DNA of 64,000 nucleotides from Acidobacterium sp. Lineage in GTDB: Bacteria; Acidobacteriota; Vicinamibacteria; Vicinamibacterales; UBA2999. The stretch spans positions 1-64,000 of the forward strand of contig NSIL01000015.1 in assembly GCA_002737365.1 (NCBI GenBank), given 5' to 3'. The position numbers and the translations under genes are program-made. The notes beneath the pieces were generated by a model. The model worked only from the letters and a program-made list of their open reading frames with translations, was not told where the DNA came from and made no database searches. Of the stretch, positions 34,338 through 41,562 are shown piece after piece. Each line of letters begins with the position of its first letter. Within the stretch, counting starts at the first letter, position 1.

Positions 34338-34882
34338 GTGAAGCACTCCCTTCGCCGCCTGTTCAAAAGCCCGGCGTTCGCCCTGACCGCGATCCTGACC
34401 GTGGGTGTGGCCATCGGTGCCAACGCCCTGATCTTCAGCGTCGTCAACGGCATCATCCTCAAGCCGCTGCCCTACCCCGAACCGGCCGCTCTCGTCGGCG
34501 TGTGGCTCGTGGCTCCCGGCTTCCTCACCGAAGTGCAGCAGGCGGTCTGGAGCGTACATCCGAACCTGCCACTCGCCCGTGTCCGCCCGCTGGCGCAGAT
34601 GGCCGACGAGTCGATGGCCCAGGCCTCGTTCGTGCTCGTGATTCTCGGCATCCGGATGGCCGCGGGACTGCGCTGGCCAGCGTCGGCTTGGTAGTCGGGC
34701 TGGTTTTGGCATCGTTGCCGATGCGCCTGCTGAGCTCACTGCTGTTCAGCGTGAGCCCCTTCGACCCACTCACCTACGCCGTCGTCGTCTCGGCGCTGGG
34801 ACTGGTCGTGCTGGTCGCCACGTGGATTCCAGCCCGCCACGCCACCACAGTCGATCCGATGTCGGCGCTCGGCGCGGATTGA
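34338..34882 (+). pseudogene. ADOP-family ABC permease remnant with internal deletion and frameshift
   Basis: Opens as a MacB/FtsX-type permease: LRRLFKSPAFALTAILTVGVAIGANALIFSVVNGI and ILKPLPYPEPAALVGVW, the conserved N-terminal helix and start of the periplasmic domain. It then jumps to EVQQAVWSVHPNLPLARVRPL, which is near the C-terminal third of such proteins, so about 450 residues are missing. A second gap removes the helix after LGI, and the frame changes near 34660. The final transmembrane pair (LVVGLVLASLPMRLLSSLL; LLFSVSPFDPLTYAVVVSALG; ATWIPARHATTVDPMSAL) is intact in the third frame. Non-functional. Confidence 0.75.
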
Positions 34883-34896
34883 GAGATGATGGGGGC

Positions 34897-35538
34897 GTGC
34901 AGCGCGTCCTCGTCCTAGCGGTGCTGGTACTGACGGCCACCCCAGCGGGGGCACAAAGCGGCAGTCACAGTCGCCTGTTCCCTCCTTCTGACCTCGGCCT
35001 GCTCGAAGCTCCTGACCGCGATCTGTGGCAGCGACCCGATCAGGTCATGGACGCCCTGGGCATCGCCGACGCCTCGGTGGTGGCCGACATCGGCGCCGGC
35101 AGCGGCTGGTTCACCATCCGCCTGGCGCGGCGAGTGGGTCCACAGGGCCTGGTCTACGCCGAAGACGTGCAGCCCGAAATGATCAACGCCATCACGCGGC
35201 GGGTGCAGCGTGAAGGACTGACCAACGTGCGGGCCGTGCGCGGACAGAACAGCGACCCGCGGTTGCCGCCCGGCTCGCTCGACGCGATCCTCGTCGTCGA
35301 CGCGTATCACGAGGTCGAGGATCGCGTGACGATGCTGACCAACCTCGCCCTTGCGCTGAAGCCGCAAGGGCGGATCGGGGTGGTCGACTTCAAGTTGGAT
35401 GGCACCGGGCCAGGGCCGGCACCCGAAGAACGCGTCAGCCCGGATGTGGTGGTGAAGGACGCGGCGAAGGCTGGTCTCCGGCTGGTGCGCCAGGAGCCTT
35501 TTCTGCATTACCAGTACTTACTGATCTTTGGGAAGTGA
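34897..35538 (+). CDS. secreted class I SAM-dependent methyltransferase, 213 aa
   Basis: GTG 34897 begins a signal peptide (VLVLAVLVLTATPAGAQS), so the enzyme is exported, which is odd for a methyltransferase. A Rossmann methyltransferase domain follows: SVVADIGAGSGWFTIRLAR (motif I, SAM binding), GLVYAEDVQPEMINAI (motif II acidic), DAILVVDAYHEVEDR (motif IV) and GRIGVVDFKLDG. Such 'methyltransferase with signal peptide' proteins recur in environmental genomes; substrates are not established. Convergent overlap of 20 bases with bioY at the end. Alternative: the N-terminal region is a membrane anchor rather than a cleaved signal. Confidence 0.82.
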   Translation: MQRVLVLAVLVLTATPAGAQSGSHSRLFPPSDLGLLEAPDRDLWQRPDQVMDALGIADASVVADIGAGSGWFTIRLARRVGPQGLVYAEDVQPEMINAITRRVQREGLTNVRAVRGQNSDPRLPPGSLDAILVVDAYHEVEDRVTMLTNLALALKPQGRIGVVDFKLDGTGPGPAPEERVSPDVVVKDAAKAGLRLVRQEPFLHYQYLLIFGK

Positions 35539-36138
35539 GAGAAACTTCCACGCGCTCGGCAGCACCAGGCCGGCCGCGACGATCTTGATCACATCGACCA
35601 TCACGAAGGGATAGAGTCCGGTGGCCAACGCCGTCGTCGTGCCGACGACATTCGCCAGCCACAACACGCCACCCGCGAAGATCACCGTCAGGCCCACGGC
35701 CATTGCCAGGAACGACGTCAGGTAACGGCGGTCGAGCCCGCGTTCGGCGAGCAGGCCGGTCACGAACGCCGCCAGCGGATACGCCATCAGGTACCCACCC
35801 GTCGGCCCCATCAAGCGCAGGAAGCCTTGTGGCAGTTCGGGCGAGAACGCAAACACCGGCAGGCCGGCGAGGCCAAGCGTGAGATAAAGGAGCTGGCTGA
35901 GGGCACCCAACCGGGACCCGAGAGCCGCCGCGCCAATCAGCACGATCATCGGCTGGATGGTGAACGGCACGGGCGTGAACGGCAGCGGGAAACTGAGCTG
36001 CGCCGCCGCGGCCGTGAGCACGGCCACGAACCCGACCGACAGCACTCGAACGCTGGTCCACACATTAGCGGAGCCCGCGCGCATGCTGACCTGATCGAGA
36101 ATCGTGGAGGCATGCGAGACGATGGGGCGTGATGTCAT
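35518..36138 (-). CDS. bioY: biotin transporter substrate-binding component BioY, 206 aa
   Basis: S-component of an ECF-type biotin transporter in the inner membrane. Six hydrophobic segments can be read (VGFVAVLTAAAAQLSF; IQPMIVLIGAAALG; LSQLLYLTLGLAGLPVF; YLMAYPLAAFVTGLL; FLAMAVGLTVIFAGGVLWLA; VMVDVIKIVAAGLVL). Family motifs include PLPFTPVPFTIQ, GPTGGYLMAYPLAA and the FVMVDVIKI-like helix. No EcfA/EcfT component is beside it. Divergent from thiD (44 bases between). Confidence 0.9.
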   Translation of the reverse strand: MTSRPIVSHASTILDQVSMRAGSANVWTSVRVLSVGFVAVLTAAAAQLSFPLPFTPVPFTIQPMIVLIGAAALGSRLGALSQLLYLTLGLAGLPVFAFSPELPQGFLRLMGPTGGYLMAYPLAAFVTGLLAERGLDRRYLTSFLAMAVGLTVIFAGGVLWLANVVGTTTALATGLYPFVMVDVIKIVAAGLVLPSAWKFLSLPKDQ

Positions 36139-36181
36139 GACAAGGAATTCTACTGGCTTGCCCAGAGCGGAGTCGAGGGGT

Positions 36182-36970
36182 ATGCCTGCCGCCCTGACAA
36201 TCGCCGGCTCCGATTCCGGGGCCGGCGCCGGTATTCAGGCCGATTTGAAGACATTTGCGGCACACGGCGTCTACGGGACCTCGGCGATCACCGCCCTGAC
36301 CGCCCAGAACACGCTTGGCGTCAGCGGCATCCACGTCGTGCCTGATGACTTCGTCACGGCCCAGATCGAAGCGGTGGCCGGTGACATCGGTTGCGATGCC
36401 GTCAAGACCGGCATGCTGGCGACGGCGCAAATCGTCGAAGCGGTGGCCGCGGCAGTCGAATCGTTCGACCTGCCGAACCTGGTGGTCGATCCGGTGATGG
36501 TCGCCAAGAGCGGCGACCACCTGCTGGACGAGGAAGCCGTGCACGCCGTCCGCTGGACGCTGCTGCGCCTGGCCCGTGTCGTCACGCCCAACATCCCCGA
36601 GGCGGAAGTCCTTGCCAGGATGACGATCCGATCGGTGGAGGACATGCGCGAAGCCGCGCGCCGCATCGCCACCTTCAAGCCTGCCGCGGTCGTGATCAAG
36701 GGCGGCCACCTGGCCGGGCCTGACATCGTCGATGTGCTGCTTGAGAAGGGCGAGTTCCACGAGTTTGTCGGTCCCCGCATCGAGGGACCCAACACCCACG
36801 GTACTGGTTGCACGTTCGCGGCGGCCATTGCCGCGCACCTGGCAAAGGGCGCAAGCCTGGTGGATGCGGTGCGCGACGCCAAGGCCTACGTCGCGGGCGC
36901 CATGTACCCCGGCATTCCCCTGGGCGGCGGCCACCGACCACTCAATCACTTCTGGCGCGTCATTTCCTGA
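36182..36970 (+). CDS. thiD: hydroxymethylpyrimidine/phosphomethylpyrimidine kinase ThiD, 262 aa
   Basis: Phosphorylates HMP and HMP-P for thiamine synthesis. Ribokinase-fold: ALTIAGSDSGAGAGIQADLKTFAAHGVYG at the N-terminus (substrate site), AVKTGMLATAQI, LVVDPVMVAKSGDHLL, VVTPNIPEAEVL, AVVIKGGHL, and the anion hole/catalytic Asp motif NTHGTGCTFAAAIAAHLAKG near residue 205. ATG 36182 is chosen as ThiD proteins usually begin PAALTIAGSD; earlier ATGs would add 15 or more residues. GAGGGG just upstream is a weak ribosome-binding site. Confidence 0.92.
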   Translation: MPAALTIAGSDSGAGAGIQADLKTFAAHGVYGTSAITALTAQNTLGVSGIHVVPDDFVTAQIEAVAGDIGCDAVKTGMLATAQIVEAVAAAVESFDLPNLVVDPVMVAKSGDHLLDEEAVHAVRWTLLRLARVVTPNIPEAEVLARMTIRSVEDMREAARRIATFKPAAVVIKGGHLAGPDIVDVLLEKGEFHEFVGPRIEGPNTHGTGCTFAAAIAAHLAKGASLVDAVRDAKAYVAGAMYPGIPLGGGHRPLNHFWRVIS

Positions 36971-37000
36971 TGGCGGACCCCGGATCCCGGATCCCGTCGG

Positions 37001-37006
37001 TATACT
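37001..37006 (+). promoter_or_regulatory. -10 element (TATACT) before moaE
   Basis: TATACT lies 11 bases before the moaE ATG; predicted start near 37013, giving a leader of about 5 bases. No clear -35 box and no Shine-Dalgarno sequence. Confidence 0.4.
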
Positions 37007-37017
37007 AACTAGCTGAC

Positions 37018-37491
37018 ATGGTCTCGCTGACCGCGATCACAACGACGATGCTCGACACCGGGGCCCTGGTGCGCGCGCTCGACACCACCGGCATTGGCGC
37101 GGTGACGACGTTCATCGGGTTGGTGCGCGATCACAACCTGGGTCGCCGGGTGCTGCACCTGGAATACGAGGCTTACGAAGCGCTCGCGGTGAAGGGCCTC
37201 GATCGGATCGTCAGCGAATCGCTCGAGCAGTGGCCGTCGGTGAGGATCGCCATTCACCACCGCATTGGCCGGATGGAGATTGGCGACGCCAGCGTGGCCA
37301 TTGCCGCGGCCTCGCCGCACCGCGGCGAGGCGTTTGCCGCGTCGCGGTATGCAATCGAGCGGATCAAGCAGATCGTGCCGATCTGGAAGCACGAGTACTT
37401 TGAGGGCGGCGACGTGTGGATTGAAGGCGCGACCGCTGACCCCGACAACACCGAGGCGCGCGCGCAGGCGCTGAAGATCGCATGCGCGTAA
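37018..37491 (+). CDS. moaE: molybdopterin synthase catalytic subunit MoaE, 157 aa
   Basis: Transfers sulfur from MoaD to precursor Z to build molybdopterin. Recognised by GAVTTFIGLVRDHNLGRRVLHLEYEAYEALA, VRIAIHHRIGRMEIGDASVAIAAASPHRGEAFAASRYAIERIKQIVPIWKHEYFEGGDVWIEG; the K-x-x-x-P-I-W-K-x-E-x-x-x-x-G motif with the catalytic Lys is complete. Overlaps moaD by 10 bases. Confidence 0.95.
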   Translation: MVSLTAITTTMLDTGALVRALDTTGIGAVTTFIGLVRDHNLGRRVLHLEYEAYEALAVKGLDRIVSESLEQWPSVRIAIHHRIGRMEIGDASVAIAAASPHRGEAFAASRYAIERIKQIVPIWKHEYFEGGDVWIEGATADPDNTEARAQALKIACA

Positions 37492-37727
37492 CCGTTCGCT
37501 TGTTCGCCCGGCTGCGCGACCTCGTCGGCACCGGCGAGCTGCAGCGCGACGCCCCGGGCGGCGCTACCGTCGGTGCCGTATGGGCGGGACTGGTCGCGGA
37601 GTACCCGGAGCTGTCGCCGTACGAGAAGTCGATTTCGTGCGCGGTCAACGCCGACTATTCGCGATTCACGGCGGCGGTCGCCGACGGCGACGAGGTGGCG
37701 TTTTTGCCACCGGTCTCCGGCGGCTAG
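37482..37727 (+). CDS. moaD: molybdopterin synthase sulfur carrier MoaD, 81 aa
   Basis: Ubiquitin-like sulfur carrier that ends in Gly-Gly (FLPPVSGG), which is adenylated and thiocarboxylated. Strand pattern VTVRLFARLRDLVG and ISCAVNADYSRFTAAVADGDEVAFL fits the family. Starts inside the end of moaE, so the two subunits are made together in fixed ratio. Confidence 0.93.
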   Translation: MRVTVRLFARLRDLVGTGELQRDAPGGATVGAVWAGLVAEYPELSPYEKSISCAVNADYSRFTAAVADGDEVAFLPPVSGG

Positions 37728-37756
37728 AGAAGTATTCGTGATCAAGGAGTGCGTGT

Positions 37757-38833
37757 TTGTTCGACAAGCTCGAAACCGTTGAAGGCAAATACGAAGAGCT
37801 GATGGCCTCGCTCGGCACCACTGCCGTGCAGAGTGACGCCAACGAGTTCCGCAAGCAGTCGAAGGCGCTCGCGGAAATCGAAGACCTCGTCCAGACCTAT
37901 CGTGAGTTCAAGGCGGTGTCGCAGGACATCGCCAGCACCGAGGAGATGACCAAAGGTGGCGATCCCGAAATGCGCGACCTCGCGCTCGAGGAGCTGAACG
38001 ACCTCAACGTCCGGAAGGAACGGCTGTCGGATCAGATCAAGATCCTGCTGGTACCCAAGGACCCCAACGACGATCGCAACGTGATGGTCGAAATCCGCGC
38101 CGGCACCGGCGGTGAGGAAGCGGCGCTGTTCGCCAGTGAACTCTATCGTGCCTACGTCCGCTATGCCGAGCGGCAGCGCTGGAAGGTCGAATTGATGTCG
38201 CTCAGCGAAGCCGACAAGGGCGGCGTCAAGGACGTGGTCGTCGCGATCGAAGGCAAGGGCGCGTACAGCAAGTTGAAGTACGAAAGCGGTGTGCACCGCG
38301 TGCAACGCGTGCCGGCCACCGAGTCCGCCGGCCGCATCCACACTTCGGCGGCGACCGTCGCGGTGCTGCCTGAAGCTGACGAAGTGGACATCGTGATCCA
38401 AGAGAAGGACATCCGGATCGACACGTTCTGCTCGAGCGGCCCGGGCGGCCAGAGCGTGAACACCACCTACTCGGCCGTGCGCATTACCCACATTCCCACC
38501 GGAACGGTCGTCTCGCAGCAGGACGAAAAGTCACAGGTGAAGAATCGCGCCAAGGCGATGAAGGTGCTGCGCAGCCGGCTTTACGACGCCGAGATGCAGA
38601 AGCAGCACGACGCCATTGCCAAGGATCGCAAGAGCCAGGTCGGTACCGGCGATCGCTCCGAGAAGGTTCGCACGTATAACTTCCCTCAGAGCCGTGTCAC
38701 CGATCATCGGATCAACTTCACGTCTCATCAGTTGCATAGCGTCATGGATGGACACCTCGATGAGCTGATCGACGCGCTCAGCACCTATTACACCGCCGAG
38801 AAACTGCGCGAAGTCACCCAGTCGGGCCAGTGA
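37757..38833 (+). CDS. prfA: peptide chain release factor 1 (PrfA), 358 aa
   Basis: Recognises UAA and UAG and triggers peptide release. The catalytic GGQ lies in CSSGPGGQSVNTTYSAVRITHIPTG near residue 230, and the tripeptide P-A-T/P-x-T anticodon element is in the VQRVPATESAGRIHTSAATV segment (residue about 187). N-terminal helical domain KLETVEGKYEELMASL and the C-terminal QNRAKAMKVLRSRLYDAE-like region complete the family length. TTG 37757 is the start: AAGGAG lies 7 bases upstream. GTG of prmC overlaps its stop by 4 bases, so factor and its own methyltransferase are coupled. Confidence 0.95.
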   Translation: MFDKLETVEGKYEELMASLGTTAVQSDANEFRKQSKALAEIEDLVQTYREFKAVSQDIASTEEMTKGGDPEMRDLALEELNDLNVRKERLSDQIKILLVPKDPNDDRNVMVEIRAGTGGEEAALFASELYRAYVRYAERQRWKVELMSLSEADKGGVKDVVVAIEGKGAYSKLKYESGVHRVQRVPATESAGRIHTSAATVAVLPEADEVDIVIQEKDIRIDTFCSSGPGGQSVNTTYSAVRITHIPTGTVVSQQDEKSQVKNRAKAMKVLRSRLYDAEMQKQHDAIAKDRKSQVGTGDRSEKVRTYNFPQSRVTDHRINFTSHQLHSVMDGHLDELIDALSTYYTAEKLREVTQSGQ

Positions 38834-39681
38834 CGCTGCGTCAACACCTCACCGCCGCCAAGGCCCGGCTCGTCGGCGCCGGTCTCGAGCCGCCCGAGGC
38901 GGCGCGCGACGTCCTCTACCTGGCCATGCACGTCCTGGACTGGGACCGCGCCACCGTGCATGCGCGTGACCTCGACCCTCCGCCTGACGAGTTCGCGGTC
39001 GCCTACGACGCCGCGATCGAGCGGCGGACGCAGCGCGAGCCCGTGGCCCACATCACCGGGGTGCAGGAGTTCTGGAGCCGCGACTTCGCCGTGTCACCGG
39101 CGGTGCTCATTCCCCGGCCGGAGACGGAGCTCATCATCGAAGAGGCGATGTCGATGGCGTTCGTGACGGTCGCCGACATCGGCACCGGCAGCGGCTGCCT
39201 GGCGGTCACGATCGCAGCGGAATTCCCGCGCGCGCGAATCGTCGCCACCGATATCTCGGCGCCGGCGCTGGCGGTGGCACGCGCTAATGCGCAGCGGCAT
39301 GATGTCGCAGGTCGCATCGAGTTCAAGGAGACGCGCTATCTCGACGGCATCGCAGGCCCGTTCGACCTGATCGTCTCGAACCCGCCATATGTCACGGATC
39401 GAGAGTACGAAACCCTCGCGCCAGAGGTCCGCGAGGCGGAGCCGCGCTCGGCACTCACCGCTGGGGCCGACGGCCTCGACGACATCCGGCAGGTGCTGCA
39501 ATGCGCCGCCACGATGCTCGCGCCTGGGGGCCGCCTGTTGCTGGAGATGGGGCATCAACAGGCCGAGGCGGTGACGGACCTCGTGGGTTCTGATCGACAG
39601 CTGCAGCTCATCGCCATCCGCAGCGACCTCCAGCGGATTCCCCGCATGGCCATCATCGAGCGTAGAATCGGCGAACCATGA
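38830..39681 (+). CDS. prmC: release-factor glutamine methyltransferase PrmC, 283 aa
   Basis: Methylates the GGQ glutamine of release factors. N-terminal helical domain (LRQHLTAAKARLVGAGLEPPEAARDVLYL), PVAHITGVQEFWSRDFAVSPAVLIPRPETELII, SAM-binding VTVADIGTGSGCLAVTIAAEF, and the catalytic NPPY in LIVSNPPYVTDREYETLAPEV. Starts at GTG 38830 with a 4-base overlap to prfA and overlaps the HIT gene by 4 bases. Confidence 0.95.
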   Translation: MTLRQHLTAAKARLVGAGLEPPEAARDVLYLAMHVLDWDRATVHARDLDPPPDEFAVAYDAAIERRTQREPVAHITGVQEFWSRDFAVSPAVLIPRPETELIIEEAMSMAFVTVADIGTGSGCLAVTIAAEFPRARIVATDISAPALAVARANAQRHDVAGRIEFKETRYLDGIAGPFDLIVSNPPYVTDREYETLAPEVREAEPRSALTAGADGLDDIRQVLQCAATMLAPGGRLLLEMGHQQAEAVTDLVGSDRQLQLIAIRSDLQRIPRMAIIERRIGEP

Positions 39682-40019
39682 GCTGCCTGTTCTGCAAGAT
39701 CATCGCGGGCGAAGTCCCCGCCGCCAAGGTCTACGAAGACGATCAGCTAATCGCCTTCAACGACATCAACCCGCAAGCGCCCATGCACCTGTTAGTCGTG
39801 CCCAAGCGCCATGTCGCGACGCTGAACGACCTGTCGGCCGCAGACGATGGACTGGTGGGTGCAATGGTGAGGCGCGCGGCGGCGATCGCGAAAGAGAAGG
39901 GTCATGACGGTCCAGGCTATCGAACCGTCTTCAATTGCAATGCGCAGGCCGGCCAGACGGTGTTCCACATCCACTTGCATGTCCTCGGTGGACGCACCAT
40001 GACCTGGCCGCCCGGCTAG
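39678..40019 (+). CDS. HIT-family nucleotide hydrolase (HinT-like), 113 aa
   Basis: Histidine-triad protein hydrolysing AMP-N or AMP-lysine bonds. CLFCKIIAGEVPAAKVYEDD is the N-terminal signature with the two-Cys CxxC zinc-like pair; the His triad is QTVFHIHLHVLGG (H-x-H-x-H) near residue 100. Its ATG overlaps the prmC stop by 4 bases (ATGA). Housekeeping role in the same transcript as prfA and prmC. Confidence 0.92.
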   Translation: MSCLFCKIIAGEVPAAKVYEDDQLIAFNDINPQAPMHLLVVPKRHVATLNDLSAADDGLVGAMVRRAAAIAKEKGHDGPGYRTVFNCNAQAGQTVFHIHLHVLGGRTMTWPPG

Positions 40020-40027
40020 TCGAGCGG

Positions 40028-40867
40028 TCAGTCTTTCAGGGCCAGTAGGTAACGGCCGAATCCCGCGTCTCGCTGCAGCACGAAATCCACTGCGCGATAG
40101 CCCTGCGTGAAGTAGGCCTGGAACATCTGGCGCACATGCAGCCGCCACTGCAGCGCCCGCTCCGGCGCCTGCTGTTGCATCTGCGTAAAGCCCGTCGGGA
40201 TCTCGATCCACAGCCGGCGTTCGCTGACGGTGAGGTCAAGGCTCTTCACCACCCGCCACTCCCCGTCGATGGCCGTGACGTTCGCCACCGGCGCCTCTCC
40301 TACCTCATGAGACCGCACCAGCAGGCTCGGGGTTTGATCCAGCCGCCTGATCACGTGCGGCTCCCCAATCCGCCAACTGACGATCAGGCGATCGGTGGGG
40401 GTGCCCCGATGCAGCGCACTGGTGGACTCACCATAGAAATTCTCGGCGTACTCCTCGACCACTCCGCCCAGCTTGGTAAAGTTGAGGTGCGCGTTCATGG
40501 CCTGCATGGGGTCGAAGGTCCACTCGATCAACTCGTAGCCCTGCGCCAGCGCCCGTGCCCGTTGTTCGAGCTTCAGCCGATAGCCCAGCCCGCCGCGATA
40601 GTCGGGCAGCACGCCGGTCATGTGCGACCACAACATGGGGCGGCCGTCCTTCATGCCGACCACGGCATAGGCAAAGCCGACCATGCGGTCGTCGGCGTCG
40701 AAGGCACCAATCAAGGTGGCGCCGCGTTTCACGGTGAAGATGAACACCGGCACGGTGACGGTGTCGGCGCTGTCGGTGTAGCCCCACACGGCGTGCTCAA
40801 GGTCCACGACCCGGCGGAAGTCGTCGATGGTCTTGAGGTCTCGAATGCGAATGTCAGTCATCGGCAT
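40028..40867 (-). CDS. GNAT-superfamily acetyltransferase (COG3375-like), 279 aa
   Basis: N-acetyltransferase of unknown acceptor. GNAT fold signs: VFIFTVKRGATLIGAFDADDRMVGFAYAVVG, HMTGVLPDYRGGLGYRLKLEQRARAL (acetyl-CoA loop R-G-x-G-x-x-L), and ELIEWTFDPMQAMNAHLNFTKLGGVVEEYAENFYG. The C-terminal third (about 100 residues) has an additional beta-rich region (WRIGEPHVIRRLDQTP, DGEWRVVKSLDL). ATG 40867 is used, overlapping the HAD stop by one base (TGATG); an ATG at 40861 is also possible. Follows the M16-HAD genes in one transcript. Confidence 0.8.
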   Translation of the reverse strand: MPMTDIRIRDLKTIDDFRRVVDLEHAVWGYTDSADTVTVPVFIFTVKRGATLIGAFDADDRMVGFAYAVVGMKDGRPMLWSHMTGVLPDYRGGLGYRLKLEQRARALAQGYELIEWTFDPMQAMNAHLNFTKLGGVVEEYAENFYGESTSALHRGTPTDRLIVSWRIGEPHVIRRLDQTPSLLVRSHEVGEAPVANVTAIDGEWRVVKSLDLTVSERRLWIEIPTGFTQMQQQAPERALQWRLHVRQMFQAYFTQGYRAVDFVLQRDAGFGRYLLALKD

Positions 40868-41562
40868 CACAGTAATTTTTCGAGCTGTGTCAGGGTCTGA
40901 ATCACCGGCACGCCAGGTGGCAGGTTCGCCGGGACTTCACCGGAGCGGCGCAACAGCACGGCCTGCATGCCGGCCTTGAGCGCGCCCTCGACGTCGTGCT
41001 TCAGGCTGTCGCCGACCATCATCGACTCGGCCGCCCGGACACCGGCACGCTCGAGCGCCGCGTCGAAGATGCTGCGATGCGGCTTCAGGTAGCCGTGTTC
41101 CGCCGACGACACCGAGACGTGGATCAACCCCGTCAGCGAGAAGTGGTCGCGAAAGGCGTCGAGACTCCGGTGTGAGTTCGAGATCACTCCCACTGTCAGG
41201 CCTCGTGCCTGCAACCCCCTCAACACCGGCTCGGCATCGTCGTAGATCTCGAAGTGATGGTTCACGGCCCACTGCTCGTAGATCTGCCGCGCCACTTCGA
41301 CGACATGGGGGCCGCGCCCGCCCATGTGTTCAATGATCGAGGCGGTGTAGTGCACGAATAGATCGTGGTTGTAGATCTGCTCTTCGACTTCGTCCAGGAT
41401 GAACGAGGAGGCCGCGGTGGCGTGATCGAAGCGAGCAGGGTCGACCTCGATGTCCATCGCCAGGCAGGCGCGACGATAACCCTCAGCCTGGAACGTCGGC
41501 CCGGGATAGATCAACGTGAAGTCGACGTCGAAGAACACGGCTCGTATTTGATCTGTGTTCAT
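40867..41562 (-). CDS. HAD-superfamily hydrolase, 231 aa
   Basis: Haloacid-dehalogenase fold with motif I AVFFDVDFTLIYPG (D-x-D; the usual G-T after it is F-T), motif II VGVISNSHRS (Ser), Lys of motif III (HGYLKPHRSIF) and motif IV SMMVGDSLKHDVEGALKAG. A helical cap is inserted after motif I. Likely a phosphatase of the YjjG/PGP type. ATG 41562 is chosen because it overlaps the M16 stop by 4 bases (ATGA); an ATG at 41592 lies inside the M16 gene. Confidence 0.86.
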   Translation of the reverse strand: MNTDQIRAVFFDVDFTLIYPGPTFQAEGYRRACLAMDIEVDPARFDHATAASSFILDEVEEQIYNHDLFVHYTASIIEHMGGRGPHVVEVARQIYEQWAVNHHFEIYDDAEPVLRGLQARGLTVGVISNSHRSLDAFRDHFSLTGLIHVSVSSAEHGYLKPHRSIFDAALERAGVRAAESMMVGDSLKHDVEGALKAGMQAVLLRRSGEVPANLPPGVPVIQTLTQLEKLL

